A stretch of DNA of 64,000 bases from CAWFQB01 sp965277875. Lineage in GTDB: Bacteria; Armatimonadota; Chthonomonadetes; Chthonomonadales; Chthonomonadaceae. The translations under genes were made by a program, and so were the position numbers. Positions 19,803-28,944 of this stretch are shown piece by piece. Within the stretch, counting starts at the first letter, position 1. The number at the start of each line of letters is the position of its first letter. The notes beneath the pieces were generated by a model. That model ran no database searches. It saw nothing but the letters and a program-made list of their open reading frames with translations, and was not told where the DNA came from. The stretch lies in NCBI GenBank assembly GCA_965277875.1, contig CBDIDV010000002.1, positions 4,650,001-4,714,000 of the forward strand, given 5' to 3'.

Positions 19803-21521
19803 ATGAAGGTGGTCACGGCGGAACAGATGCGCGAACTGGACAGACGCGCCATGTCGGAATACGGCATGAGCGGACTTGTCCTGATGGAAAATGCGGGCCG
19901 CGCGGTCGTGGACGCGATGGAAAGCGTGTTCGGAACGCTTTCGGGCAAGCGCGTAGCCGTGTTCTGCGGCGGCGGCAATAACGGCGGCGATGGGGCCGTG
20001 ATCGCCCGCTATTTGAAATTGCGCGGGGCCATGCCCGAAGTGGCGATGGTCGGTTCGTATGACAAACTCAGTGCAGACGCCCGCGCCCATTTTAATGTGC
20101 TGAATGCCCTGGAAATAGACCTCAACGGCTTCGGCTACGAGGACACGCCCCGCCCGCTGTCCGAGGAATTCGGCTGGCGGCATATAGACATCGTCGTAGA
20201 CGCCATGCTCGGTACGGGCGCAAAGGGCGCTCCCCGCGACGCGTATGCCAATGCCATCGCCAGCATCAACCAGACCGATTGCCCGGTCGTTGCCGTGGAT
20301 ATGCCCAGCGGCGTGGACTCGGACACGGGCGCGACAGACGGCGAGGCCATACGCGCAACGCATACCGTGACCTTTGCGTATCCCAAATTAGGACAGTTTC
20401 TGTTTCCGGGCGCGGCCTGCGTTGGACAGCTTCACGTCGCCGACATCGGCTTCGATTGGGAGAAGCTGGACGCCCAATCGCCGTTTCGCCTGTTCACCCT
20501 GCCCTCGAACGGCATGGTGCAGGCCCCGAACCGTCCGAGCAGCCTGGGCGATGCGGCCAAACTGCTGCAAAAACGACAGCCGAACGCCAATAAAGGAGAT
20601 TACGGGCATGTGGCCGTGGTCGCTGGCTCTCAGGGTATGTGCGGCGCTCCCGCTCTCGTGGCGCGGGCGGCGCAGCGAACAGGGGCCGGACTGGTCACGG
20701 TTCTCGCTCCCCGATCCGCGCAGCAGATACTCGCGGTCAAGCTGGACGAGCAGATGACGCTGCCGTTGCCCGAAGCGGACGGGGCCGCAAGCGAGGCCGC
20801 GTTCGACCTGATCGCCGAGTTCGCCCAAAAAGCCACGGTTCTCTGTGTCGGCCCCGGCCTGACGACCAGACCGGGCGCGGTCACGCTTGTTTTGCGCCTG
20901 ATCGCCGAGATTGACAAGCCGCTTGTCCTGGACGCAGATGGCCTGAACGCTCTGGCGACGCAGCCCGACATCATCGCCAAACGCGCCGACAATCCCCGCG
21001 CGCCACTTGTCCTGACACCGCACCCCGGCGAGGCCGCGCGCCTGCTGAACACGACGATTGAGGTGGTCGAGGCCGACCGCGTCGGAGCCGCGCGCGAATT
21101 GGCGACACGTTATCGCGCCATTGTCCTGCTCAAAGGCCGTTACACCCTGATCGCCGACATGGACGGCGATATATTCATCAACACGACCGGCAACCCCGGC
21201 ATGGCGACAGGCGGCGCGGGCGACACCCTGACCGGCATCATCGGCGGGCTACTGGCCCAAAACGCACGCCTGCGCGACCAAGCAGCGGTTAAAGACATGC
21301 AGGCCAAAAGCGCGGGCGACACAAACACAAATAAAAATACAAGTGACAAGAACGCGCGCGCCGAACACATCGCCGATGTTCGCGTCGTAGCTCTGGCCGC
21401 GTATGTCCACGGCCTTGCCGCCGACCTCGCGGCCCAGGAAACGGGCGAGGTCGGCCTGACCGCAGGCGACATCATCGCGCATTTGCCCCACGCCCTGCGG
21501 CAGTTGGAACAGGCGCAATAG
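19803..21521 (+). CDS. nnr: Bifunctional NAD(P)HX epimerase / ADP-dependent dehydratase
   Basis: 572 residues with the two-domain order of bacterial YjeF proteins. The N-terminal epimerase domain (about 1-220) has GGGNNGGDG (near 56) and DMPSGVDSDTG. The C-terminal ribokinase-like dehydratase domain (from about 250) has GDYGHVAVVAGS, DADGLNAL, LTPHPGE and GNPGMATGGAGDTLTG, which contains the catalytic Asp. The enzyme repairs damaged hydrated NADH/NADPH. Between the last motif and the C-terminal helix there is an unusual hydrophilic insert of about 40 residues rich in Asn, Lys, Asp and Thr (near 495-530), encoded by AT-richer DNA than its surroundings. The stop codon TAG sits at the very edge of a palindromic element. 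GAGGAGG upstream supports the start, though spacing is long. Confidence 0.95.
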   Translation: MKVVTAEQMRELDRRAMSEYGMSGLVLMENAGRAVVDAMESVFGTLSGKRVAVFCGGGNNGGDGAVIARYLKLRGAMPEVAMVGSYDKLSADARAHFNVLNALEIDLNGFGYEDTPRPLSEEFGWRHIDIVVDAMLGTGAKGAPRDAYANAIASINQTDCPVVAVDMPSGVDSDTGATDGEAIRATHTVTFAYPKLGQFLFPGAACVGQLHVADIGFDWEKLDAQSPFRLFTLPSNGMVQAPNRPSSLGDAAKLLQKRQPNANKGDYGHVAVVAGSQGMCGAPALVARAAQRTGAGLVTVLAPRSAQQILAVKLDEQMTLPLPEADGAASEAAFDLIAEFAQKATVLCVGPGLTTRPGAVTLVLRLIAEIDKPLVLDADGLNALATQPDIIAKRADNPRAPLVLTPHPGEAARLLNTTIEVVEADRVGAARELATRYRAIVLLKGRYTLIADMDGDIFINTTGNPGMATGGAGDTLTGIIGGLLAQNARLRDQAAVKDMQAKSAGDTNTNKNTSDKNARAEHIADVRVVALAAYVHGLAADLAAQETGEVGLTAGDIIAHLPHALRQLEQAQ

Positions 21522-21526
21522 AAGAA

Positions 21527-21692
21527 CCGGTATATGAAATACCGGTTAATAGGCCTTCGGCCAACCGTTCATAGCCACAAATCTCCTGCAATCAGCCGCT
21601 GTATGCTGGTCTGCTGATAAGCGGTGTGTGGCAAATTTTCAATATACAGGACAATTGGCCGCAGGCCTAATAACCGGTATTTCATATACCGG
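21527..21692. mobile_element. MITE-like element with 36-bp inverted ends, family B
   Basis: The left arm 21527-21562 (CCGGTATATGAAATACCGGT...) and right arm 21657-21692 are reverse complements with two mismatches over 36 bp, enclosing 94 bp with no gene. Each arm is itself nearly palindromic (ACCGGTATATGAAATACCGG). Weak similarity extends outward to flanking TA dinucleotides (21519-21520 and 21699-21700), compatible with a TA target duplication. It lies between the nnr stop and the ribosome-binding site of the next gene, so it probably ends up in the FHA gene leader. Confidence 0.75.
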
Positions 21693-21711
21693 ATTCCTTA
21701 GAGGAGGCATG

Positions 21712-23160
21712 ATGACGCAGGGAAATCCGAGACGTTTCCTCGCCGCGACCGCGCTGGCGGGACTGCTGGCGGCGAGCGGGGCAGCAACAGCACAGGACGG
21801 CGGCAAGACGCCTGCCGGATCGTCCGCCGCACCGGTGAGCGCGAAATCTACGCCGACTGCCGCCTCCGCCACCATGCAGCTAAGGCGCGACATTACGGGC
21901 AATTTCCTGTGCCGCTTCATCACCAAAACCGATGAGACCGCGCCTCTTGTCGCCCTGCCCGCGCCCATCGGGGCCGACAACGTGGTCGCCGTGCCGGTTC
22001 CCGCCGCATTGCTTAAAGCCAAAGACGCCCTGCTCGAAATCGTGGACGCGGATCACAGCCGCATCGCCCGCCTGCCGGTTGCGGCGTCGGGCGTGACGCC
22101 GCTCAACGACGCTAGTTTCGGGTTCGTGCAGACCGTGCAGGTTCCGGTTCAGGTGCGCGGCAAGGGCGGCCTGACCTCCGCGACCGTAACGCTTGCGAGC
22201 GCGGACAAGTCGTACAGCAAAAGCGTTCTGCTCACGCCCGCCGATGGCGGAACCGCGCACTTCAGCAACGTTCCCCTGAACAAGCAGGTCACGGTCACGG
22301 TGCAGGAGGGCGCGAACGCGCCCGTCAGCGTGACGCAGACCCTGACCGTGCCGACTACATCGGACGGTTTTCGCTTTGCGCCGATTGAAGTAAGCTGGCC
22401 GGATGCAAAAGCCGTTGCCTCTAATGCCGCTCCCGCTTCCAATACTGCCGCCCCTAATGCGCTTGCTCCGGGCGCGACCCTGCCTTCCCCCGGCGCACCT
22501 GCCGCGTATGCGCCTGTCCCCGGCTACCCTGCCGCGCCGCCCATAGCGCCCTACGCCCCGGTCAACAACTCGGACAGCCCGTTCAGCGGCGTTCTCAGCA
22601 CGATTGTGAGCCTGCTGTTTCTGGGCGGCGTGGGCTACGGCCTGTATTGGGCGTACCAAAACGGGCATCTCAAAAATCTGCTGGACAAGCTCGGCATCCA
22701 GACGCAGCCTCTGACCGCAAGCGGGCCGCAGCCCAGCCCCTTCGACAAGCCCAATCGCGCCCCGGTTCAGCCCATCACGGAAGGAACTGCCGACCCTCTG
22801 CATGGCTTTGCGGGCGGCGCGGCGGGCGCGACAAGTTACGCGTCAACGCCTACCGTCAGCAGCGGGCCGCGTCTTGTCGGCACGATGGGAACGTATGCGG
22901 GCCAGATCTTCCCCCTGAGCGGCACGGCCCTGGACATCGGGCGCGATGCGGCCAATCCCATCGCCCTGCCCGATGACACGAACGCCTCGCGCCGCCACGC
23001 CATATTGCAGTTGTCGGGCGGACAGGCCACGGTTGTGGACAACGGCTCGTCCAATGGAACCTTCGTCAACGGCGTCCGCATCGCCGCTCAGATGCCGCAC
23101 CCGCTGCAATCCGGTGATGAGGTGCAGATCGGCATGACACGCTTTCGGTTTGAGCAATAA
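21712..23160 (+). CDS. Membrane-anchored FHA-domain protein
   Basis: 482 residues. GAGGAGG (21701-21707) precedes twin ATGs; the second, at 21712, has the better spacing. Residues 1-27 form a signal peptide (AATALAGLLAASGAATAQ). About residues 30-230 look like beta-sandwich extracytoplasmic domains, then a Pro/Ala-rich linker (about 240-285), one TM helix (about 290-315, STIVSLLFLGGVGYGLYWA) and a C-terminal FHA domain (about 390-482) with IGRD, SRRH and NGSSNGTFVNG, the phosphothreonine-binding set. Topology would place the FHA domain in the cytoplasm and the N-terminal part outside. It is the first gene of a + strand block containing vWA, PP2C and kinase genes, so it is a likely phosphothreonine reader of that system. 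Confidence 0.85.
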   Translation: MTQGNPRRFLAATALAGLLAASGAATAQDGGKTPAGSSAAPVSAKSTPTAASATMQLRRDITGNFLCRFITKTDETAPLVALPAPIGADNVVAVPVPAALLKAKDALLEIVDADHSRIARLPVAASGVTPLNDASFGFVQTVQVPVQVRGKGGLTSATVTLASADKSYSKSVLLTPADGGTAHFSNVPLNKQVTVTVQEGANAPVSVTQTLTVPTTSDGFRFAPIEVSWPDAKAVASNAAPASNTAAPNALAPGATLPSPGAPAAYAPVPGYPAAPPIAPYAPVNNSDSPFSGVLSTIVSLLFLGGVGYGLYWAYQNGHLKNLLDKLGIQTQPLTASGPQPSPFDKPNRAPVQPITEGTADPLHGFAGGAAGATSYASTPTVSSGPRLVGTMGTYAGQIFPLSGTALDIGRDAANPIALPDDTNASRRHAILQLSGGQATVVDNGSSNGTFVNGVRIAAQMPHPLQSGDEVQIGMTRFRFEQ

Positions 23161-23202
23161 CATCCAAACACACGACGGCGTTTTTGAAAAAGGAGCGTGG
23201 GC

Positions 23203-24792
23203 GTGAGATCGCGCATACTTATCGGTTTGCTGCTGGGAACAATCGGCGGCTTTTTGGGCTGGCTGTTTCAGGAAAACCTGATCCATTACAGCGTCCAGCA
23301 GGATTTGCTTAAAGGGACGTGGTACTCCGTGCCGCTCACGTCCGGTCAGACGCGCACCCTGATCTACTGTGTGGGCGGCTTGATCGGGATGTGCCTGGGG
23401 GCCGTGGAAGGCATTGTAGAAAGCAATGGCCGCAAGCTGTGGCAGGGCGCATTGGTCGGCGCGTTGTGCGGTGTTGTCCTGGGCTTTATGGGCTACAGTT
23501 TCGGCGGCGCGCTATACCACATTCTGGGCGGCTCGGACGAGATTTCGCGGGACGCGGGCATGTTCGCGTTCGCCCGCCAGGTGATCGCGCGGGCATTCGG
23601 CTGGTCGCTGATGGGCCTGGGATTGGGAATCGGGGCCGCGCTGCCGACGCGCTCACTGGCCCGCATACGCAACGGCGCGTTGGGCGGTTTTCTGGGCGGT
23701 TTTCTGGGAGGCTTCATATTCGACCTGATTGCGCCCGCATCCAATGTGGTTCAGGCGGCGACGGCGGGGGCCGGTGTGCGCGAGGTCGGCGGGCCGAGCC
23801 GGGCGGCGGGCTTTACGGCCATCGGCGGCCTGACGGGGTTTTTCATCGGACTGGTCGAGGAGTGGCTGAAGCAGGCGTGGGTGCGGGTCTTGGCCGGACG
23901 CAACGAGGGCAAGGATTTCATACTAGCCAAGTCGGTCAACATCCTGGGCCGCGACGAGCGCAGCGATGTGCCGCTGTACGGCGATCCGCGCATCGGGGCG
24001 CAGCACGCCGCCATACGCGCCGATGGGCAGCGTCATGTTCTCATTGACGCGGGCAGCCCGACCGGAACGCTTGTCAACGGCCAGCCGGTTCCTTCGGGCG
24101 GCGAACTGCTATTGCGTGACGGCGACATGATTCAGATCGGTACGCAGGCCATCCTGTTTCGCGAAAAGGCCACGCAAAGCCGGGTCGCGCCCTCGCCGGT
24201 TGACATGCCGCGCGCCGCATCTGCGACGCCGAGCAGCCTGTCCGTTCCCTCGCACCTGTGTCCCTTCTGCGGCAGCGCCAAAGATGCGAATGGCAACTGT
24301 CTTTGCTCGCCCGCCCAGTCCGCCGGAAACATGGCGCAGGGGGCAGGCTACGCGCCGAGTGCAGGCTATGACCCGAACGGCGGCTTTACCAACTTCAACG
24401 GCCAGCCGATGAACTATGCCGCCAATGCGCCCGCGTATGACCCCACCCCCGGTTACGGTCAGCCTGCTTCCTCTCCCTATCAGGGCAGTTCTCCCAATGC
24501 CGTGCCTGCCGGACGCTTGATCGGCATGGAGGGCGCGACGCAGGGGCAGGTGTTTACGCTGTCGGGGCCGAATATGACATTGGGCCGCGAGGCGGGCCGC
24601 GACATCGTAGTAAACGGCGACAGCACGGTCTCGCGCACCCACGCCCACCTGGGGAACGAAAACGGCGTGTTCATGGTCTATGACAACAACAGCGCGAACG
24701 GCACGTTCGTCAACGGTGTGCGCGTCCAGATGCAGGCGCTCGCGTCCGGCGACATCGTGCAGTTCGGCAACAGCAAGTTCCGGTTCGAATAG
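23203..24792 (+). CDS. Polytopic membrane protein with two FHA domains and a zinc knuckle
   Basis: About 529 residues. AAGGAG lies 7 bases before the GTG at 23203, so that start is preferred to the GTG at 23197. Residues 1-235 contain about six hydrophobic, Gly-rich segments (for example LIGLLLGTIGGFLGWLF and GALGGFLGGFLGG). FHA domain 1 covers about 240-310 (LGRD, then IGAQHAAI, a divergent SxxH block, and SPTGTLVNG). A CPFCG...CLC zinc-binding pair follows near 352-368, then a low-complexity Gly/Ala/Pro/Tyr/Asn linker, and FHA domain 2 (about 440-529) with LGREAGRD, SRTHAH and NNSANGTFVNG. Domain 2 looks fully competent to bind phosphothreonine; domain 1 less clearly. It sits 42 bases after the previous FHA gene in the same block. 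Confidence 0.85.
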   Translation: MRSRILIGLLLGTIGGFLGWLFQENLIHYSVQQDLLKGTWYSVPLTSGQTRTLIYCVGGLIGMCLGAVEGIVESNGRKLWQGALVGALCGVVLGFMGYSFGGALYHILGGSDEISRDAGMFAFARQVIARAFGWSLMGLGLGIGAALPTRSLARIRNGALGGFLGGFLGGFIFDLIAPASNVVQAATAGAGVREVGGPSRAAGFTAIGGLTGFFIGLVEEWLKQAWVRVLAGRNEGKDFILAKSVNILGRDERSDVPLYGDPRIGAQHAAIRADGQRHVLIDAGSPTGTLVNGQPVPSGGELLLRDGDMIQIGTQAILFREKATQSRVAPSPVDMPRAASATPSSLSVPSHLCPFCGSAKDANGNCLCSPAQSAGNMAQGAGYAPSAGYDPNGGFTNFNGQPMNYAANAPAYDPTPGYGQPASSPYQGSSPNAVPAGRLIGMEGATQGQVFTLSGPNMTLGREAGRDIVVNGDSTVSRTHAHLGNENGVFMVYDNNSANGTFVNGVRVQMQALASGDIVQFGNSKFRFE

Positions 24793-24818
24793 ACTCAGAG
24801 GTGAAGAGGAGAAACGAG

Positions 24819-26246
24819 ATGTCGGACGACCGAACACGGATAATCGGGCAGACGCAAATGGGCGGGTCGCAGACGCAGATGGGCGCGAACCGCACGCAGA
24901 TCATCGGGCAGCCCGGTACACCCGGCTCGCGAACGCAAATGGGCGGGGCGGCCATGCCCCCCGGCTTCGACCCGGCCCGCACTCAGATGAACATGCCTGC
25001 GATGCAGGCAGTCGAAGTAGAATGCCTTGCCGGGAACCGCTATGCCTATGCGCCCGAAGTCGGGCGCGACAACGCCCTGATCGTCCTCAAAGCCAGCGGG
25101 CAGCAGCTTGGACGCCGCGCGCCCATCAACGTCTGCCTGTGCATTGACCGTTCGGGCAGCATGGAAGGCCCGCCGCTTGAATACGCCAAACGCGCCTGCG
25201 AATACGTCGTGGACATGCTGGAACCCAACGACATTCTCAGCATCGTCACGTTCGAGGAGCAGGTAGACGTTCTGATGCCCGCGCGTCGCGTCGTCAACAA
25301 AGCGCTTGTCAAGGAGCATATCCGCAGACTGGAAGTAGGCAACACGACGAACCTGTACGACGGCCTGATAGCCGCTTGTATGCAGATCCAGTCGGTCTTG
25401 CAGCAGACGCCCGGTTACGTTAATCGCGTCCTCCTCCTTACCGATGGCGAACCGACCGTGGGCCTGAAAGATTACACGAGTATCGTGCAGCAGGTGGCCG
25501 AGCAAAAGCAAAAGGGTATCAGCATCACGGCTCTGGGCTTCGGGCAGGAGTACAACGAGGAACTGATGGCGGGCATTGCGCGGCGCAGCGGCGGCAACTA
25601 CTATTATATCGCCCGCCCCGATCTGCTTCCCGAAGTGTTCCGGCGCGAACTTGAAACCTTGATGACCATCGTTGCCAAGAACGTGCGTGTACGATTCGGG
25701 CTGTCCAAATGGGTCAATCTCCGACAGGTGTACGGCGCGACGCCCACGCTCGGCCCGCGCATGGCCGAGGTCACGGTTCCCGACCTGGAGCGCGGCACAA
25801 GCCGCACCGTGCTTGCCGAACTGGAATTTGAGCGGCATCCGGCCGGCACGTTCCGCGTGGCCCGCGTCGAAGCGTTCTATGACGATGTCGTCAATAACCG
25901 CTCGGAGCGCGTGGTATCGGACTGCGTATTCGAGTTCACCTCGGATCGCGGCTTGATTGCGAGCGGCGTCAACCCCATCGTCCGCAGCGAACTGGAACTG
26001 GCGCAGGCGTCGTCGAACCTGCAGCGCACGATGATGGGGATGCGAACGCAGCAGATCACGAGCATGGGGGCCATGAGCGAACTGCAAAAAACGCGCACCA
26101 TTCTGATGCAGTCGGGCAGCAGCGAACAGACGCAGCAGCTTACGCAGCAGTTGGATCAGGCCATGCAAAGCCTGCAGCGCGGCACGGGCGATGTGGAAAA
26201 GACGCTCATGGGCGCGATCATTGACATTGACCAGGGCAAGCGTTGA
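24819..26246 (+). CDS. vWA-domain protein with N-terminal T-Q-M-G repeats
   Basis: 475 residues; AAGAGGAG precedes the ATG at 24819. The first 55 residues are an unusual repeat tract: TRIIGQ, TQMGG, TQMGA, TQIIGQ, TQMGG, TQMNM. The von Willebrand A domain follows (about 98-285) with an intact metal-ion-dependent adhesion site: DRSGS (near 108), NTTNLYDG and LLTDGEP (near 206). A beta-rich domain and a Gln-rich helical tail complete the protein. No signal peptide, so it is cytoplasmic. Flanked by FHA genes and followed by PP2C and kinase genes, it fits the vWA-PP2C-kinase association seen in TerY-P-type triads. The threonine repeats could be phosphorylation sites read by the neighbouring FHA domains; that is inference. 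Confidence 0.88.
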   Translation: MSDDRTRIIGQTQMGGSQTQMGANRTQIIGQPGTPGSRTQMGGAAMPPGFDPARTQMNMPAMQAVEVECLAGNRYAYAPEVGRDNALIVLKASGQQLGRRAPINVCLCIDRSGSMEGPPLEYAKRACEYVVDMLEPNDILSIVTFEEQVDVLMPARRVVNKALVKEHIRRLEVGNTTNLYDGLIAACMQIQSVLQQTPGYVNRVLLLTDGEPTVGLKDYTSIVQQVAEQKQKGISITALGFGQEYNEELMAGIARRSGGNYYYIARPDLLPEVFRRELETLMTIVAKNVRVRFGLSKWVNLRQVYGATPTLGPRMAEVTVPDLERGTSRTVLAELEFERHPAGTFRVARVEAFYDDVVNNRSERVVSDCVFEFTSDRGLIASGVNPIVRSELELAQASSNLQRTMMGMRTQQITSMGAMSELQKTRTILMQSGSSEQTQQLTQQLDQAMQSLQRGTGDVEKTLMGAIIDIDQGKR

Positions 26247-26287
26247 CCTCTCAGAAGAGTTTCATAAGCGAAAATGAGGAGTAGGTT

Positions 26288-27637
26288 ATGAGTGACGAGC
26301 AGACCCGCATGATGCCGCCGAACAATCCGGGCGGGCAGACGGGAACCTTTGATCGGACGATGGTGGCGACAGGCGCGACGCAGATGCCCGGCGGCATGGG
26401 CGCGACGCAGATGATGCCGCCGGGAGGTGTGGCCGACCCGTACCGCACACAGATGGGCGGAACTACGACCTGCCCCGTGTGCAAATCCACCACGCCGCTG
26501 ACCGAGACATATTGCGGCGAGTGCGGCTTTCTGCTCGCGTCCGCGCCCACGACGAACGTGGAAATCCCGCTCGAAGAGGCTCCGGCTGCGGAACTGATTG
26601 CCGAGTCGGACGGACAGCGGCACAAATTGCGGCAGGGCGTTAATACGGTTGGGCGGCAGGGAACCGATGTGCTTGTCACCGATGGCACACTATCGCGCAC
26701 CCATGCCCGCATCACGATTGAGGGCAATCAGATCACGGTCGAAGACCTGGGCAGCACGAACGGAACCAAAGTGGGCGACCGGCGCATCGGCCCCAATCAG
26801 CCCACGCCCGCGTCCCCCGGCACGACCCTGCGATTTGGCAACTGGCGCGCGCTGCTGCAATTAGGCGGTCTGCCCGATAATAGCTCCAAAACAAACATGG
26901 GGGCAAGTGCGGGCGCGGCCCCGACCCTGATGGGCGGCAACCAAACATCCGTGTTTACCACGCCTATGGGCCTGCCCACCCTGATGGGCGGCGAGGCGTC
27001 CGACAAAACGCTAGTCGGCGCGTCCGGCATTACCCCGGCCACAAGCGGCGTTGCCACGCCCGGCGACCTGAACCCGAACGACGCCCCGCCCGCCACAATC
27101 CAGAATACCGTGATTGCGCCTCCCGCCGTAAGCGACGCGAACATTGTAGCCCGCCTGTCACCCACGACCGGGCCGGGAACCGAGATCACGGTCACGGAAG
27201 GCACGCTCTCGGTCGGCAGGCGTCCGGGCAACACGTATGTGATTACAAACGACGCGTATATCTCAGGCCGTCACGCGCAGATCGAGACTGACAGTACAGG
27301 CACGTACCTGACCGATGTGGGCAGCACGAACGGTTCAAGCGTCAACGGCCAGAAACTCGCGCCCGGCGAGCGGCAGCTATTGCTCGAAGGCGACGAGGTA
27401 CAATTAGGGCAGACCAAATACGTGTACGCGCTGGCCCTGGACGATGATACGCCCGCGTCCGTGTCCATCATGCCGAGCGATGGGCCGAGCGTCCCCGCGG
27501 CGTTCGGAGGCATTCCTGATGCGCCCGACGGCTCGCCGCCCGGTCAGGAGTTCGGGGCCATCAACGATCCCGTTTACCCTCCCCAGGTCAGCATACAACA
27601 ACTGTATCACGCTGAAGACAACGAAATGCCGCAGTAG
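26288..27637 (+). CDS. Zinc-ribbon protein with two FHA domains and T-x-M-G repeats
   Basis: 449 residues, preceded by GAGGAG. The N-terminal 60 residues repeat TRMMPP, RTMVATG, TQMPGG, TQMMPP and TQMGG, the same motif type as the upstream vWA protein. A zinc ribbon follows (CPVC...CGECG, near 61-82), FHA domain 1 (about 104-190: VGRQ, SRTHARI, LGSTNGTKVG), a linker with more threonine motifs (TNMGAS, TLMGGN, TTPMGL, TLMGGE, TLVGAS), and FHA domain 2 (about 290-378: VGRR, SGRHAQI, VGSTNGSSVNG). Soluble and probably cytoplasmic. It could bind phosphorylated partners and also be bound through its own threonines, making a scaffold. It lies between the vWA and PP2C genes. Confidence 0.87.
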   Translation: MSDEQTRMMPPNNPGGQTGTFDRTMVATGATQMPGGMGATQMMPPGGVADPYRTQMGGTTTCPVCKSTTPLTETYCGECGFLLASAPTTNVEIPLEEAPAAELIAESDGQRHKLRQGVNTVGRQGTDVLVTDGTLSRTHARITIEGNQITVEDLGSTNGTKVGDRRIGPNQPTPASPGTTLRFGNWRALLQLGGLPDNSSKTNMGASAGAAPTLMGGNQTSVFTTPMGLPTLMGGEASDKTLVGASGITPATSGVATPGDLNPNDAPPATIQNTVIAPPAVSDANIVARLSPTTGPGTEITVTEGTLSVGRRPGNTYVITNDAYISGRHAQIETDSTGTYLTDVGSTNGSSVNGQKLAPGERQLLLEGDEVQLGQTKYVYALALDDDTPASVSIMPSDGPSVPAAFGGIPDAPDGSPPGQEFGAINDPVYPPQVSIQQLYHAEDNEMPQ

Positions 27638-27749
27638 GGAAAAGATAGTAGATAAGAGATAAGAGGCAAAGTGAAAGCCCCATTGCCCGGAACACCGTCC
27701 GCTTATCTCTCATCTTTCATCTCGTGCCTTTTATCTGAATGGAACCTTA

Positions 27750-28811
27750 ATGAGCGCAGATGAATCGCTGGATAGCACGGCCAAGTTTGATCGGGCCGAA
27801 CTGGTACGCGGGTGGCGGGCGTATGAGGCCCGTTCGCCCCGCGTCGTGCCGGTCGTCAAGTTCGCCGCCAAAACCGATATGGGGCAGGTGCGCGAGAACA
27901 ATGAGGACAAATTCGACTTTTACGAGCCGGAAGCGCCCTCGGTCCTGGCCCATCGGGGCTGTTTGTACGCGGTCGGCGACGGCATCGGCGGCGCGTTGGC
28001 AGGACAGATCGCCAGTGAAATGATGCTCAAGAACGTTATCGCGGGCTACTATGACAGCACGGTCGAGGATTTACAGACCGCCCTGCACGAGGCTATCGTC
28101 AACACCAATGACCGCATCTACCACCTCGCGCAGATGATTCCCGAACGCAATGGCATGGGGACGACGCTTGTGGGCGCGGTCGTGATCGAGGATCGCGTCG
28201 TTGTAATGCAGGTGGGCGACAGCCGCGCGTACCTGGTGCGCGACGGGCAGATCACGCAAATCACGCACGATCATTCGTGGGTCGAGGAGCAGGTGCGGGC
28301 GGGACTGATGCGCCGCGAAGACGCCGAACTTTCGCCGTTCCGCAACGTCATTACGCGCAGTATCGGGGCCGCGCCGCATGTGATGCCGGACTTTTACGAG
28401 GAACGCGCGCTGCCGGGCGACATCTGGGTATTGTGTTCCGACGGCCTGACGGGACATGTCGGCGATGATGAAATCCTGTTTATCGCGGGCCAGCAGGCTC
28501 CCAGCGAAGCGGCCCGCCAACTGATCGAACTCGCCAACTCACGCGGCGGGCGCGACAACATCACCGTATTCGTTGTATCCGTGCGCGATCTGCTGCCCGG
28601 CGCTGAGATGCCGCAACTCGCGCAGGATGTGGCGCAGGCGTACTCTCAGCCCACATCCGTTCCCACTAGCAACACGAACGGCGCGCATTACGCCCACAAC
28701 GACAACGCTGTTTATCAGACGCCGTCCAGTGCAAATGCCGCGGACACGCAAAATGGAGTCGCACAGACAGACCCGAATCGCCCTTCCTGGCGCAAAATTT
28801 TTGGACGTTAG
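27750..28811 (+). CDS. PP2C-type protein Ser/Thr phosphatase
   Basis: 353 residues. All hallmark metal and catalytic motifs are present: VRENNEDKF, GDGIGGALAG (near 75), VGDSRAYLVRDGQI, THDHSW, CSDGLTGHV (near 229) and GGRDNITVFVV (near 266). The catalytic domain occupies about 40-275, followed by an Asn/Ala/Pro-rich tail without a TM segment. It should dephosphorylate Ser/Thr targets of the kinase encoded 130 bases downstream. The Shine-Dalgarno site is weak (GGAA). The 112-bp space before it contains purine-rich and complementary pyrimidine-rich stretches (ATAAGAGATAAGAGG, later CTTATCTCTCATC) that may pair. Confidence 0.95.
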   Translation: MSADESLDSTAKFDRAELVRGWRAYEARSPRVVPVVKFAAKTDMGQVRENNEDKFDFYEPEAPSVLAHRGCLYAVGDGIGGALAGQIASEMMLKNVIAGYYDSTVEDLQTALHEAIVNTNDRIYHLAQMIPERNGMGTTLVGAVVIEDRVVVMQVGDSRAYLVRDGQITQITHDHSWVEEQVRAGLMRREDAELSPFRNVITRSIGAAPHVMPDFYEERALPGDIWVLCSDGLTGHVGDDEILFIAGQQAPSEAARQLIELANSRGGRDNITVFVVSVRDLLPGAEMPQLAQDVAQAYSQPTSVPTSNTNGAHYAHNDNAVYQTPSSANAADTQNGVAQTDPNRPSWRKIFGR

Positions 28812-28861
28812 GCGATTTTATATGCCGGACTATCCCGCAGCAATGGACGCTGTTCAACCCC

Positions 28862-28867
28862 TATAAT
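28862..28867 (+). promoter_or_regulatory. Possible -10 box for the kinase gene
   Basis: A perfect TATAAT 77 bases upstream of the kinase start. No good -35 hexamer at 16-18 bp, so it may be fortuitous. Confidence 0.3.
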
Positions 28868-28944
28868 GCGTATATCAAACAGTGTCACAGACCAAATCTG
28901 CTCAGACAGCGACTTGTTGATTTACTGACGGAGAACAACCCGGC

